A DNA stretch of 64,000 nt from Kalaharituber pfeilii. Lineage: Eukaryota; Ascomycota; Pezizomycetes; Pezizales; Pezizaceae. Of the stretch, positions 49,187 to 59,943 are shown piece by piece; position 1 is the stretch's first letter; each line of letters begins with the position of its first letter. The notes beneath the pieces are model-generated. The model saw nothing but the letters and a program-made list of their open reading frames with translations. It was not told where the DNA came from and did not search any database. The DNA is taken from assembly GCA_015179045.1 (NCBI GenBank), contig WHUZ01000008.1:1488001-1552000 (forward strand), read 5' to 3'. The translations under genes were made by a program, and so were the position numbers.

Positions 49187-50301
49187 TCTCAGTAAGCATG
49201 TGTGCAAGCGGCTGAAAACATATGTTCAAACTCATCAGAAAAAGTCCTCGCGGTCGGAAGCGTACAATTTACTAACTCTGTGACAGCACTAATCCCGGTC
49301 GCGAGTGTTGCGTCAGTTCCCACCGCACACTCTGCCCCCATTGCGAGCGTAGCGAGCGGGCATTTTCTAGTGTCAATTACGTTCGATGCCAGCAATCGTC
49401 CCTTCTTATAGCATAGTTCCTTCTCGGCTTAGGCAACTGCGTTCTATTAGCTCCTCGCTACACCTTGGCAGCAACCACACCAGACACCCCTAAGTATGAT
49501 ACGGTATGGTGACTTAGAAGCATGATGAGTATGTATTTCATATGCATGTTATGAAGTATAGCAAGCGTGGTGGCAGCATAGCATGATAAGTATGTGTAGC
49601 ATGGTGGAAGATTGAACGCAGTGGAGAGCGGGAGTGGATCAGTGCAGGGGGTGCTAGGGGGGAGGTATGGGAGTAGGAGCATGGTGTATGGAGGGCCTCA
49701 CGGTCGGGAGGCCAGTTACTGCTTGTCTGTATGTACGAAAGGACTGGATCTAAGACTTGGTGGCTGCTGATAGCTGAGCAATAAAGTAGGGAAAAGCAAT
49801 CAATTCATGTCATGAAGCATAGGCAATGCATAGCAAAGAGAAGCAAGTAATCCTCGTAAAAGAAAAGAAACACGCTGCCGTGAACATCTCCCACTACACC
49901 TACACCTATATCACCGGTAGACGACTAAGCCAGACCTTGACTGTCAGCCAAGAAATGACCAAGCTCCCCGCCGGCAATTCCTCTCATTATTATCCCCACA
50001 GCGGTCGGTGGTACGGGGTTAAAACAAAAAACAGCCTGACCTGAGTCAGCAAATCGACCTGTGAGACCTACCGGACTAGGCATATGAAAAGGATACTCTA
50101 CCTCGTGAAGGCTGATGTTTGCATGTCGCCTTTGTCCTAATTGTAGCACTGATATTACCTCGCTGATATTACCTCGTGAGGGATAGGGTCCTTGTTATAT
50201 GCCTGGTCCCACAGGTCTCGCTAGTCGATTTCCCGACTCGGGTCGGAAAATACAGCGGTAGCCGCAGTCGTTTCGTGAGGCATTCAGTCTATCATGAATA
50301 G

Positions 50302-50392
50302 AGCAGATCGGATTTCGCAGACATTACGGATAGGGCAGATGAGATTTCTCAGACATTACAGATAGGGCAGATCGGATTTCGCAGATATTATC
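50302..50392. repeat. 32-bp tandem repeat, 2.8 units
   Basis: Units start at 50302, 50334 and 50366 with the form RGCAGATCGGATTTCGCAGA; the middle unit differs at a few positions. A shorter doublet, TGATATTACCTCG, lies just upstream at about 50151-50178. Confidence 0.8.
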
Positions 50393-50486
50393 AAACCCTA
50401 AGTCTTTGAATCTTTCCGGCCATCCAAATTTCCAATCACAAACTCAAGCCATTAATTCCCTTAGTTATGAGGCTACACACTACCTC

Positions 50487-51077
50487 CAATGAATCCAACA
50501 GGCCAGGCCAGGCCAACAGAAGGCCTGGACTGGCCTTGACCGTGAAATTCTGGGCCTGGCCGGTCCAGGCCAACCAGGCCGGTCCAGGCCATTCAGGCAG
50601 GTTTAAGCCAATTAAACGAATGCCTCCGCAGCTATCCAGGTGAATTAAGGCCAGCGTCTACCAGATTGTTTGAGTATTTAAATGAGTAGAATCTTCCATA
50701 TATCTAGAATTTAAAAGTCAAGTATGTATCACGTACCTAAATCCTCGCCATATCCCACAAGGCGGCATGCGAGTAATGATAAAAAAAAAAAAAAAAGTAT
50801 GTATCACACTTTATATTCAAGTATATATACTAACAAATATTTTAGATGCGACGGACCTTCCAGAGAATACAACAGACGGGACTCAATTCTTCGATGATGA
50901 TACCTAATGGGTGACTGTCAATTACTGATAATGGAAATATCCAGGACTATTAAAATCTAATTCACCTGGGTTAAATGCTTGAATTTACGTAAATGGCCTG
51001 GTTGGCCTGATTCATGTAGATCAGGCCGGTCCAGGCGGTTTCAGTCCAATGCAGATCATGGCCTGTTGGATTTATTG
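50487..51077. mobile_element. hAT-like non-autonomous element, 591 bp, with 8-bp target duplication
   Basis: Left end CAATGAATCCAACAGGCCA and right end (reverse complement CAATAAATCCAACAGGCCA) are 19-bp inverted repeats with one mismatch. Both are directly flanked by ACTACCTC (50479-50486 and 51078-51085), an 8-bp duplication as made by hAT transposases. Subterminal regions carry many GGCCTGG/GGCCGGTCCAGG motifs on both sides, a pattern often seen for transposase binding. No transposase is encoded. A LINE tail is inserted at 50733-50796. Confidence 0.85.
50733..50796 (+). mobile_element. LINE 3' tail, about 64 bp, nested in the hAT-like element
   Basis: The segment ends GCGAGTAATGAT plus a 16-A tail and matches the 3' end of the LINE at 48289-48750 (shared CGCCATAKCCCAYARGGCGG). 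It is bordered by GTATGTATCAC at 50722-50732 and 50797-50807, a target duplication. This is an extreme 5' truncation of the same LINE family. Confidence 0.85.
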
Positions 51078-51240
51078 ACTACCTCCAGACTAATTCTAGA
51101 GCCTTACTACTCCTTTTGAGGCTTCATATAAGACTCCATACCGCTACGGTCGGTGCAACCAGACTACCGTACCGCGGCCAATCGTGCTATGAACAGGATG
51201 CCCCGTACTGAACAAAGACTATGCAGGACGTCAGCAGGTG

Positions 51241-51291
51241 TTTTAAAAAAACATGCTGAGTCATCAGCAAACCGCGCTAGGAGGACTGGTT
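51241..51291 (-). repeat. Inverted repeat, right arm (51 bp)
   Basis: Partner of 45938-45988, about 450 bp upstream of the NOT4 start. Reads TGCTGAGTCATCAGCA on the plus strand. Weaker similarity seems to continue on both sides (AGACT...GACGTC inward, GGGGCC outward), so the original duplication was probably longer. Confidence 0.9.
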
Positions 51292-51739
51292 TACGAGACT
51301 AGGGGCCGCCCGCTTTGCGCCAAGCGCTGCTGTGCACGTGATAAGACCGAGCGCCTGCGGCGAGTGTGGCGCGGCCCGCCAAGCCAGGCCGTGCTGAAAG
51401 CAAGCCACCGCGGCGCAAACTACACGGAAAAAGGCTGCTGCTGCTAAGCAACATCTGGTCCCGTCTCTTTAACCTTCCACCCTACGCACGAGCTCTCCGC
51501 AGATTCCCTTCCCTTGCCCCCCACAGTGTCCGATCCCATCCATCCGCCTTTCGTCATACTACAAGCCCCATCTACACTCACGTTTTGCAACGAGTTACCG
51601 CCGCCCTACGAACGTCTTCGTACTCTATCCTAATTGCTCTTTTTGAGACCTTCACCAACCATCATACTACATAGCCGTGAGTTCAGGGCGTCCCGGAACC
51701 ACCGCTGCTGCGTGACCTATTCAGGACCAGAGAATAAGA

Positions 51740-53990
51740 ATGTCAAGGTCACAGCAGGACACATTTATAGATGACACTGAGGAGTTCTGGTGCGTAGCTC
51801 CGACTTGCTTCCTTGGCTGATGGCGGGGAGGTTCAGCCTGTCTTGGGGAGAAGGGGCGGTACGGCTAACTGTGAGGGTGATTCTATTTAGTCCGCTTTGT
51901 GTCGAAGAATTTGACTTGTCGGATAGAAACTTCAAGCCTTGTCCTTGTGGTTACCAGGTACTGTGCTTGCTTTCTTCTTGGATCGGGGTGAGGGATGAAG
52001 GGTGGGGCTCGGGAGTATGGCGGAATGAGTGTTGGCTAACGTTACCGACACCACTTGTGATAGATATGCCAATTCTGTTTCAACAATATTCGGACGAATT
52101 TGAACGGGTTATGTCCAGCTTGTCGGAGACCGTATGATGATAGTACTATCGAATATAAAGTCATATCTCCGGATGAGTATGTGTAGCCAAACACCGCTGG
52201 GCTATGATACGGGGGTCTAATGTGTCGGTTGCATTCGTATAGGTACAAAGCGGAGGCTCAAAAGAAGACTCGTCTCAATGCAGAGCGTCGACAGAGGGAA
52301 GCCCAGAAACGCGAACAGGAGGCACAAAATCGGAAGCATCTGGCTGGGCTCCGGGTCATTCAGAAGAACCTTGTCTACGTAGTGGGATTGAATCCTCGTA
52401 TCAAAGAGGAAGACCTGTTGCAGACCCTGCGGGGAGATCAGTACTTCGGGCAATATGGCAAGATTGTAAAGATTGTAGTGAACAAGCGGACAGCACAGGA
52501 CCCCAATGCGCCAGGATACGATCCGAAGAATGGTCCTGGTATGGGGGTATATGTGACGTTCGCGAGGAAGCAGGATGCGGCAACTTGTATAGCTGCTGTG
52601 GATGGGAGCCTCAATGGAGATAGAGTTTTGAGGTCTGTGGAGTTGAATTCGATTTACTTTGATGGCTTACCCCTGATGTAGAAGGGCCATGCTAACCTTA
52701 TGTCGGATGTCACAGAGCAACCTATGGTACTACAAAGTACTGCTCTGCATATCTCAGGAACGAAACCTGCCCAAATAAGAATTGCATGTTTTTGCATGAG
52801 CCGGGAGAGGAGGCAGAGTCGTTTAGCAGATTGGACCTTTCGTCGATAAATGCTAGTAGTCAGCGGCCTGGGGGGTCAGGTCAGTCGGGTGCGCCTCCCT
52901 CGCAGCAGCCTGTTGCTGCGGCCTCAATTCACCATCACAATCCTCCACAACAACGAAGCAATTCAACACAACCTCCACATACCTTATCCCATGACCACGA
53001 AGGTGTTTCGGCCCTACCACCAACTGCTAGTTGGGCAAGTAAAAATCCTCCCACACCGGCTGCAAGAGCTGCGGTGCCGGCGCACCCTGGACAATCGCAT
53101 ACGCCCACAAATATTGCTACACCTTCACCGCGTGCAGCACCGTCTACGCTAGTGAAGGGCAATGATGCTGGGAAGAGTAATCTAGGGGGTAATGCGGGGC
53201 CGACCCAAGGTGGCCTGAAGGGACAGGCGAAGGTTCAAGCGCCACAAATGAAAGTGAAGACACCATCACCTGCTCCTGCTGAAGAGACACTTCCTCCAGT
53301 GCACGAGCCAGCACCACCACAGACACCGGCACAGCAAACGCAGTCTCAAACGCAATCTCAGACACCGGCGCAGACGCACACACAAGCACCAGCTCGAACT
53401 GAACCTCCTCCGGCAGCACAGCAGCCGGAGCCCACTTCTCATCCAGGGCCAATTCAACCCCCGGCGCAACAGAAGCCGAAGCCTAAGCCCACGGGTCCAT
53501 CTGAGATTGAGAAGTCATTCCTTACCTTTGCAGAGTGCTTTAAAGCAGTCTCTTCGCCTGATTTGAAGTTCACATTTTCGGCAGGTAATTTTTTTACAAC
53601 GGAGGAAATTGAGGCAATTTACAAGACTCCAATGCTCTTTGACCCCAATGGTGGAACTAAGCGTAAGAATTTGTTCGGGAAACAGGAGGTGGATGATTTT
53701 AGGGCGAAGTTGTATCAAGTTGCGCAGCAGCATGCTCAGCAGCAGAGTGGTCAAACCCATCAGGCCCAGCAGGCCCAACAAGCACAGCAGCAGCATGCTA
53801 CTCAGCATGCTCAACAGCAGGCACAGCAAGCACAGCAGCAAGCGCAACAGGCACAGCAGCAAGCGCAACAGGCACAGCAGCAAGCGCAACAAGCACAGCA
53901 GCAAGCACAGCAGCAAGCACAGCAACAAGCACAGCAGCAAGCACAGCAGCAAGCGCAACAAGCACAGCAGCAAGCACAGCAGGCTCAGCA

Positions 53991-54022
<32 letters not shown>

Positions 54023-54939
54023 TCCAGCAGCAAAGTCACCAGTTGGCTTCTCATCAAAATGTCTCACTACCTTCAGTTGCCAATCTTGGAAGTGGATCCA
54101 TTGGGCATGCCCAGGGTGGCCCAAGTAGGCATTTGTCTCAACAACAACAGCAGCTGCAAATGATGTTGAAGGGTGGTGTTCCGGGGCAGGGATTGAATGC
54201 GTACCAGCAGGAAGGTGTTCAAAGCATGCGTGCACATACTCCAGGGAATCCGTTGAGTGCCCTAGGCGGCGCATCGCAAGTTAATCACCAGTTCAACCCG
54301 TTTTCCGGAGCTGGTCTGCCGCAGCAAGCTTCTGGAGGAATGCATGCAAGGCAGTCATCGCGCTATACTTTTGCCAATGACAATCCGAACAATGCTAGCG
54401 CTACTGTGAAACCCACCGCCAATCCTCAGCATATGGCCCAGCAGGCGACAATGATGCCCCAGCATCAACTTCAGCAGCAGCAGCAGAACCAACAAGCTGC
54501 TTTGGCTGCGCAATTTTATGGACTTGGAGGGCAACCTGCGGGATTACAAGCCCCTCCTCCTGGCCTTAAGTCCGCTCCTACTCCACCCGCGCCTGGAATG
54601 GGTATGATGAGTGGTGTGTTCGGACAGCAAGCTGGGTTTGGGTTACAGGGTCATCAGGCTTCTCACTCTAAGACGGATGGATCGGAGTTCTTCCAACAGC
54701 TTATGAGGAATAGAGAGGGAAAATGTAAGTTTAAGGTTATAGGTTTAACTAGGAAGGGTTCGCTAACGTTACTAGTTGGAGCTGATCTTGTAGATCCCTC
54801 GATTCTGCAGGCTAGGGTTGCAGCACCGCAGCAACCACATCACCAACTACATCAACAATTGCAAACTGGCGTCCAGGGACAAGCTCAGCAAGGTGGGTAT
54901 AATCCAAATGTTTTTTATGGTCGTGGCGGTAATTGGTAG
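51740..54939 (+). CDS. NOT4: NOT4 / MOT2, E3 ubiquitin ligase of CCR4-NOT (RING, RRM and Gln-rich part)
   Basis: Exons 51740-51789, 51891-51957, 52064-52176, 52243-52632, 52716-54724 and 54794-54939 join in frame (924 aa to the TAG at 54937). The N-terminus MSRSQQDTFIDDTEEF leads into a C4C4 RING (CPLCVEEFDLSDRNFKPCPC...CQFC...CPACRRPY), then a basic helix, an RRM (NLVYVVGL... GVYVTF) and a CCCH finger (CX8CX4CX3H: CSAYLRNETCPNKNCMFLH), the order diagnostic of Not4. NOT4 works with Ubc4/5-type E2 enzymes in mRNA decay and co-translational quality control. The rest is disordered, with an Ala-Gln tandem repeat (53728-54030). The intron 54725-54793 is 69 nt, stop-free and in frame, so its retention would also give protein. 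The real 3' end is probably at 58818. Confidence 0.93.
53728..54030 (+). repeat. AQQQAQQ-type coding minisatellite in NOT4
   Basis: Repeats of about 21 bp (CAAGCGCAACAGGCACAGCAG and shorter variants) encode alternating Gln and Ala. Adjacent DNA units are nearly identical, a sign of recent expansion. Confidence 0.9.
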
Positions 54940-55802
54940 ATGTCTGGTGGTACATGGCATGGTCAACTAGCAGTAGCCAGGCAGTGAGCACTATTGGGCG
55001 CTATCGGCATTCAGGAGTTAACAATTCCTCCGTATTTCTTTCACTCCTGCACTTGGTTTCTTGTTTGTTCATCTTTTACATTTGGGTGGTTTATACATGC
55101 GTTGAGTTCTTAACTCTTTCCGTTTGTTAATAGTTTTCTTCATTTCTGTTGTACGAATTTGGAGCTTTTGATATTGTTCTGTTTTCTTTCTTTTTCTATT
55201 TGTTTTTTCTTTTTTTTTTTTTTTTCTTTTCTTTTTGTCTTTTGGGAAGCGAGGGTTCTATTGTGCGGTTACGAATTTCTACCCAATGATACATGTGTCA
55301 GGCCGGCAATGGAGTTCCATCTTTTTTTACAAATTACAATCAATCAGTCCTGGTAGAGCATTCCAAGGATTGTTGGATTGTTAAAGATGATGATTTGGAT
55401 ACGTTGCGTGGAATGGGTTTCAGAAGAGAGGTGGGGGGCGCCATATCAGTTGTGTACGTTTGTCTATACCTCTATCTCTCACATTTCCTTCTTTTCGCAC
55501 ACTACTGGGTCATATGGATTAACTCTTACAATTGGTTTATTCGATAATACAGAGTCCTGTTTCACCTGTTTGCCCGCCTGAGTTTACCTCCGAGCCGAAA
55601 AATGTAACTGATGTTGATGCTGATGTTATGCCTGATGAGAAAACTCACTGCCTGGGGTCTGCGCGTTGCCTACGCGTTGCCTGACTGCCATCGTTAAAGA
55701 TCCGTAGACGGACTCGTGTTACCAGAAAACTGATATGACGCAAATGTTCTTATTGAATTGGGAAAGCTTCATAGGCTAACTTTTGTGCAACAAATTGTGT
55801 AG
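54940..55802. other. T-rich segment between the two NOT4 coding parts
   Basis: Either a long intron (about 54929-55802, 874 nt) or a terminator plus promoter. It has the look of a 3' UTR or polypyrimidine intron (T-rich 55040-55240, T15 run near 55211) and ends with a strong acceptor: GGCTAAC branch then TGTGTAG at 55796-55802. A possible extra exon reads SPVSPVCPPEFTSEPKNV from about 55553, behind an acceptor AATACAG, but I could not place it in phase. Confidence 0.5.
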
Positions 55803-58800
55803 ATACTTTGCAGGACATCATCGGTTCAAGCACTAGCGCCAACACGGCTTCAACGAGCCCGATCATACTTCCGCAGGCGCAGGCAGAGGCGCTGCTGCCA
55901 TCGGGATTGGGATTGGATATAGAGGAGACGCTAACGTCGCTGGCTGAACTGGCAGATGAGCTGGTACAGGGACAGCAGGGAACGCTGGACACGAGTCACA
56001 GTAAGGGTGTTGGTGGCCCAGGTAATGCTGTGCTGCTGCCAGTGGACAATGTGCAGCCAGCAGTGCCGGCGATTGTGCAGAGTCCCAGTGCGGGAGCAAA
56101 AGAGAAGGGAAATATGGTTACAGCGGCGCAGGTTGTCGCCGCGGCTGCTGGGAAGGCTGAAGTTTTGGCAGTGCCGACACAGCAGAAGAATGCAGCAATA
56201 GCAGTTACTAAGGATAAAGCTAAGGGGAAGCAAAAGGCTGCCGTGAGTGGTGTTAGTGCAGGGAAGGAAGTTAAGGAACTGAATGCCACAGGCAATACTG
56301 CCAGTACGACTCCGACCCAACAGCAGCAGATACAGCAAGCAGAGAAGAAGAAGCAGGCGGGTGGGATTACTGCAGTTGTAACGGCAATGCCAGTTGTCAC
56401 GGTACCTGCGCAAACGGAGAGTGCACCTGCTACTCCCGTTCCAGCTACCGGTGGTGCTGGACAGGCAGCTACTGCTAGTACTGCAACTGCTATGGGACCC
56501 CCCCCACCTCCATCGCAGAATACTACCCCAGCTGCTACTACCGCTGCCTCGACAGCAGGCCGCCAATTCAAGAAGATGCGTATCGTCTCCACGCCCCCTA
56601 TCACCCCTGTCGCCCTGACGCCTGCGGTTCCGACAGTGCTGGCAGTGACAGTTGCGTCTTCAGCCGCTGCCACCGCGGCAAAGAAAGCTGGTGTGGCGAA
56701 TTTGAGGCCAAGTACACCCGGAAACGAGTTGTTTAGTGACACGGCGTCCACGACGTCGAGTGCTCGGGCGCTAAGCCCGACGTCATCGGGGCTGAATTCG
56801 CCGAGGAGGGAAGTTGCGGGAATGGTGACTGCAGGAGGGAAGAAATCAAAGTCGGCCTTAAAGAAGGAAAAGGCGCAGACGCAAGCGCATAAGGAGAAAG
56901 AGAGGGAGGGCAGGGAGAGGGATGATAAGGTGAAGGAGAAGGAGTTGGCGGCAGCGGCGGCGGGCGTTGTGAAGGGTAGCAGCGATGGGCATGCTGGGAA
57001 ACAGAACGAAAAGAAGGAGGAGCAGAAGCAGCAAGGGGAAGAAGAACATGCGCCAGTGGTGGCAAGGCATACAAAGAAGAAGGATAAGAAGAAGAACAAA
57101 GCTGGTGGAGGAGGGGGTAGTGATGGCGGTGCAAGGGAAGGAAGTGGTGATGCAGCGCTTGCAACGGCAACGGCGACGCCAGGGAGTAGTAGGCCGAATT
57201 CGCCGATGCCGTCGGGAGTGAAGGAAGGTGGTGTTATTGGGGGTGGGGCGGTGCCGCCGTTGCCGGCAAACGCAAGTGGAAACATCCAGAAGCACCAGCA
57301 GCAACAGCAGCAACAGCAGCAACAGGCTAAGGAAGCGAAAGAATGCTCAACTCAGGGAGCAGCAGGGGAAGATGTAACGAGTGAGGGATCTCAGGTACAC
57401 AAACAGCCAGGAAGTAATCTGACCGCCGCCCAGATCCTTGCTGAGCTTGTGGTGTCCGGAGAAATCAACTTCTCGGAGCTTGAGCTGCTCAAGCCGATTG
57501 TTGGCCTCTCGCACAAATTCGATATCACGCCTGCAGAGATCAGGGCGTATGAGAGGAGTATCAGCACAGTGTCTACGCTTGCGCCGGTACCAGGAGAACA
57601 GGACTTTCAGACGCCTCGCACCATTGTCACACCGTCAAATATTATCCTTAGGGGACTTACAAAGGACCAAGAAGAGCGCTTTTTGCAGCTTGAGGAACGT
57701 GTCATGGAGGACAGGAAGTCTCCGAACCGCTGGACACCGCCGAGCAAGAGCGGGATTGCTGGGACCGGACGGTATGACGACCAGATTAGCGACGTTACCA
57801 GCTGGTGGAAAGATGCAAAGAAAACGATTTCGGCAGGCTTAGCGCCGGCGGATAAGGAGAGGTTATCGAACGCGATTTATGCGGCGGTGGGGTTGGCGGA
57901 TCAGGCGTTGGCTGCTGGGGCGGCTGCGGATGCAGGACATCATCATCATCATCATCATCATCATCATAATAATAACATGTTGCATCATCAGCATCACCAT
58001 CACCATCATCATGGGGGTCATGGGCAGCAGTTCATGGGGAGTGGGGAAGGGGAGAAGGACAGGAGGAAGGTGAGGGGATGGATGCTGGTGGACCCCCACC
58101 AAGAGTGGCAATTGATGATGCACTCAATTATTTTAGTTCACTGTTTCCGCAGGGGTTTCCAAATCCGTTCGGGGGCGGGGAATATAGGGTGTCAGTGGAC
58201 TTTTCTGCCAGTAATGGAGGGCAGAATGGTTGCGTGTTGAGAGGGGCTAGGGTCAATGGGGTTGGGAGTGCGGAGGGAGAAGGAGAGGAGCATGGACATG
58301 AAAACAGCGCAGAGGCGGATGCTGTGAATGGTGGTAGTGGTGCGGCAACGGTTACCCTGAGTGCAGCGATTGGGGCGCCGGTGGCTTCTAATGCAAGTGC
58401 GGCGAGAGGCAGTGCGGCAGGGATCTTGCCAGAAATTACGATCTCCCGGCGCGGGAATGGGGCGAACGGGATTGGGTCTGTCACGACGACGATTTCGCCC
58501 ACTACAGCTGGGGCTGCCGCAGCTGCGTTTGGTGGGATAGGGCTTGGAGGTGTGATGGCGGGGATGATGGGTGGACTCGGAATGGCGGGGCTTGGGATGG
58601 GAATGGGGATGATGGGCATGGGAATGGGTGCTGGTACATTGCCGGGAGCACTGGCAATGGGATTAGGTGGGATAGGGTTGGGTGGTGGAGTGGGGACGCC
58701 GAATATTAGTGTGGAGGAGGCGGAAAGGCAGTTGGCAGCGAAGAGAAAGGAGACGGAAGTGTTGGAGAGGAAGTTGAATCAGTTATTGAAGAGGAATAGG

Positions 58801-58818
58801 AGGATGGCAGGGTTGTGA
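55803..58818 (+). CDS. NOT4: Probable C-terminal half of NOT4
   Basis: The frame opens right after the TAG acceptor at 55802 with no usable start codon, so it needs an upstream exon. NOT4 donors at 54893 (GTGGGT) and 54929 (GTAATT) both leave phase 1, which matches (G plus AT). Content resembles the extended tails of NOT4 in filamentous ascomycetes: Ala/Ser/Thr/Pro-rich linker, basic block (KKSKSALKKEKAQTQ), Lys-rich KKKDKKKNKA, a conserved segment (LTAAQILAELVVSGEINFSE; ILRGLTKDQEERFLQLEERV), a His run (57938-58020), RVAIDDALNYF, a Gly/Met-rich stretch and a terminal coiled coil (EEAERQLAAKRKETEVLERK). The frame shifts by one base somewhere around 58030-58110, before RVAIDDALNYF, without a clear intron. 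Yeast Not4 lacks this region. Confidence 0.6.
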
Positions 58819-59678
58819 CGGGGGAACCAGGTTGGGGGAGAGATGGGTTGAAATGGGTTTGTTTGAGTTTAATTGGCATTTTGTCAGGTTGTCGATAAAC
58901 TCTGTTTCGTTTTCCTCTGCTTTTATGACTATTTGAGAATTGCATCGTTGGTGTTAAAATAGAAGGAGCATTAAGCATGAGCTGATTCGGCGAAGGGGGG
59001 AACTGTACTATATGTGGTGGGTACTATATTCGCACGAATTTTTTGTTTTCCATTTTTAAATTTAGATTGCATGTTCCTTTGAGCTCGTGCTACATAGAAT
59101 TGTCCTGCAATTGGAATTATGTACAGAAGTCAATTTAGTGTCGTTTATGTAAAGCAGCACTAGCAGAAGGAACTAATGTCAAATAGGAAGAGGGGGGCGC
59201 ATGGTTAGTGGGGGTGCTGCTTGCAGAGGAGTAAAGCCTTAATTAGGAACACTTAAGACCAATTGGTTTTAAGGACGTGGTATGTACACGAAATGGAGCT
59301 GCGCAGGCCCGCGTGTTGACGGGGCGTCTTTCGCCGTTTTGGATATGAGGTATATAGGATGTATGTATATACAGTATGTATGTTTGTAAGATGAGGATAA
59401 GGGTGATGGAGAAGGTTGTGGAGGATGTTTATTGATGGCATGGGCCTCGCTAGCTACATTGCTTATTTGCTGTCGCAGGTAGAATAACCTTCAAGCGAGA
59501 TATACCTGTCCCTATCCCTAAGTCCACGCACGCTGTGGGTGACCTAAGCTAGACCGGAATTGCAACTAGAGAAGAACAATTCGGGGATTCTATTGATAAC
59601 TTTATTTGCAGGTTTCGATATTGTCATGGCCATGTTGATACTTTTTTTTTTCTTCTATAATCGAGGACGCCTACATAC
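58819..59678. other. Intergenic, convergent 3' ends
   Basis: No coding signal beyond short frames. Presumed NOT4 3' UTR at the left. Confidence 0.6.
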
Positions 59679-59943
59679 TTATATAGCACATGGCCACTCT
59701 AAGCCAACTCGGCCTTCATAACGAAAATGAGTACAGTACGAATATATTATAGCACTTACGAAAACGGCGGTTCTTAGTTATGAGATGCTTTTTGAAGCAA
59801 AGAACAAATCTAGGAAAAAAAGAAGGATGTGCAACCTCCACTTCATCGAATGCCTTGCCTACGGTAGCAAACTCCCGCTCGCCGAACCCTACGCTCACGA
59901 TATGCAGATCCACGCCACGGGACTCAAGAACTGGCGAATGAAC
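59679..59943 (-). CDS. Small gene or fragment, weakly thioredoxin/AhpC-like
   Basis: On the minus strand an exon opens after an acceptor CACGCGTAG (59943) and reads VHSPVLESRGVDLHIVSVGF, then GEREFATVGKAFDEVEVAHP. It crosses a canonical intron (59714-59759, GTAAGT donor) and ends RVGLEWPCAI at TAA 59679-59681. Phases match. The first 20 residues resemble the helix-strand following the active site in AhpC/TSA-like thioredoxin folds (PxLESRGVxLxxVSVG), but no CxxC or peroxidatic Cys is visible and I found no upstream exon. It may be a 5'-truncated relic. Upstream of it and divergent lies MTAP. Confidence 0.35.

Larger units (their letters stand above)
45788..51739. other. Mobile-element island between divergent NDUFS3 and NOT4
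   Basis: Nearly 6 kb with no intact gene. It contains the inverted 51-bp arms, decayed frames at 46.1-47.1 kb, a minisatellite with LINE insertion (48.1-48.8 kb), several small tandem repeats (49.07-50.39 kb) and a hAT-like element (50.49-51.08 kb), listed separately. Stretches 47100-48100 and 48810-49060 show nothing I can name; a plus frame of 83 codons at 47436-47687 has no supporting signal. Confidence 0.7.

Noticed and set aside
55996..57285. 429-codon minus frame
   Set aside because: Antisense of the Ala/Lys-rich NOT4 tail; Leu/Phe/Cys-rich shadow without its own signals.
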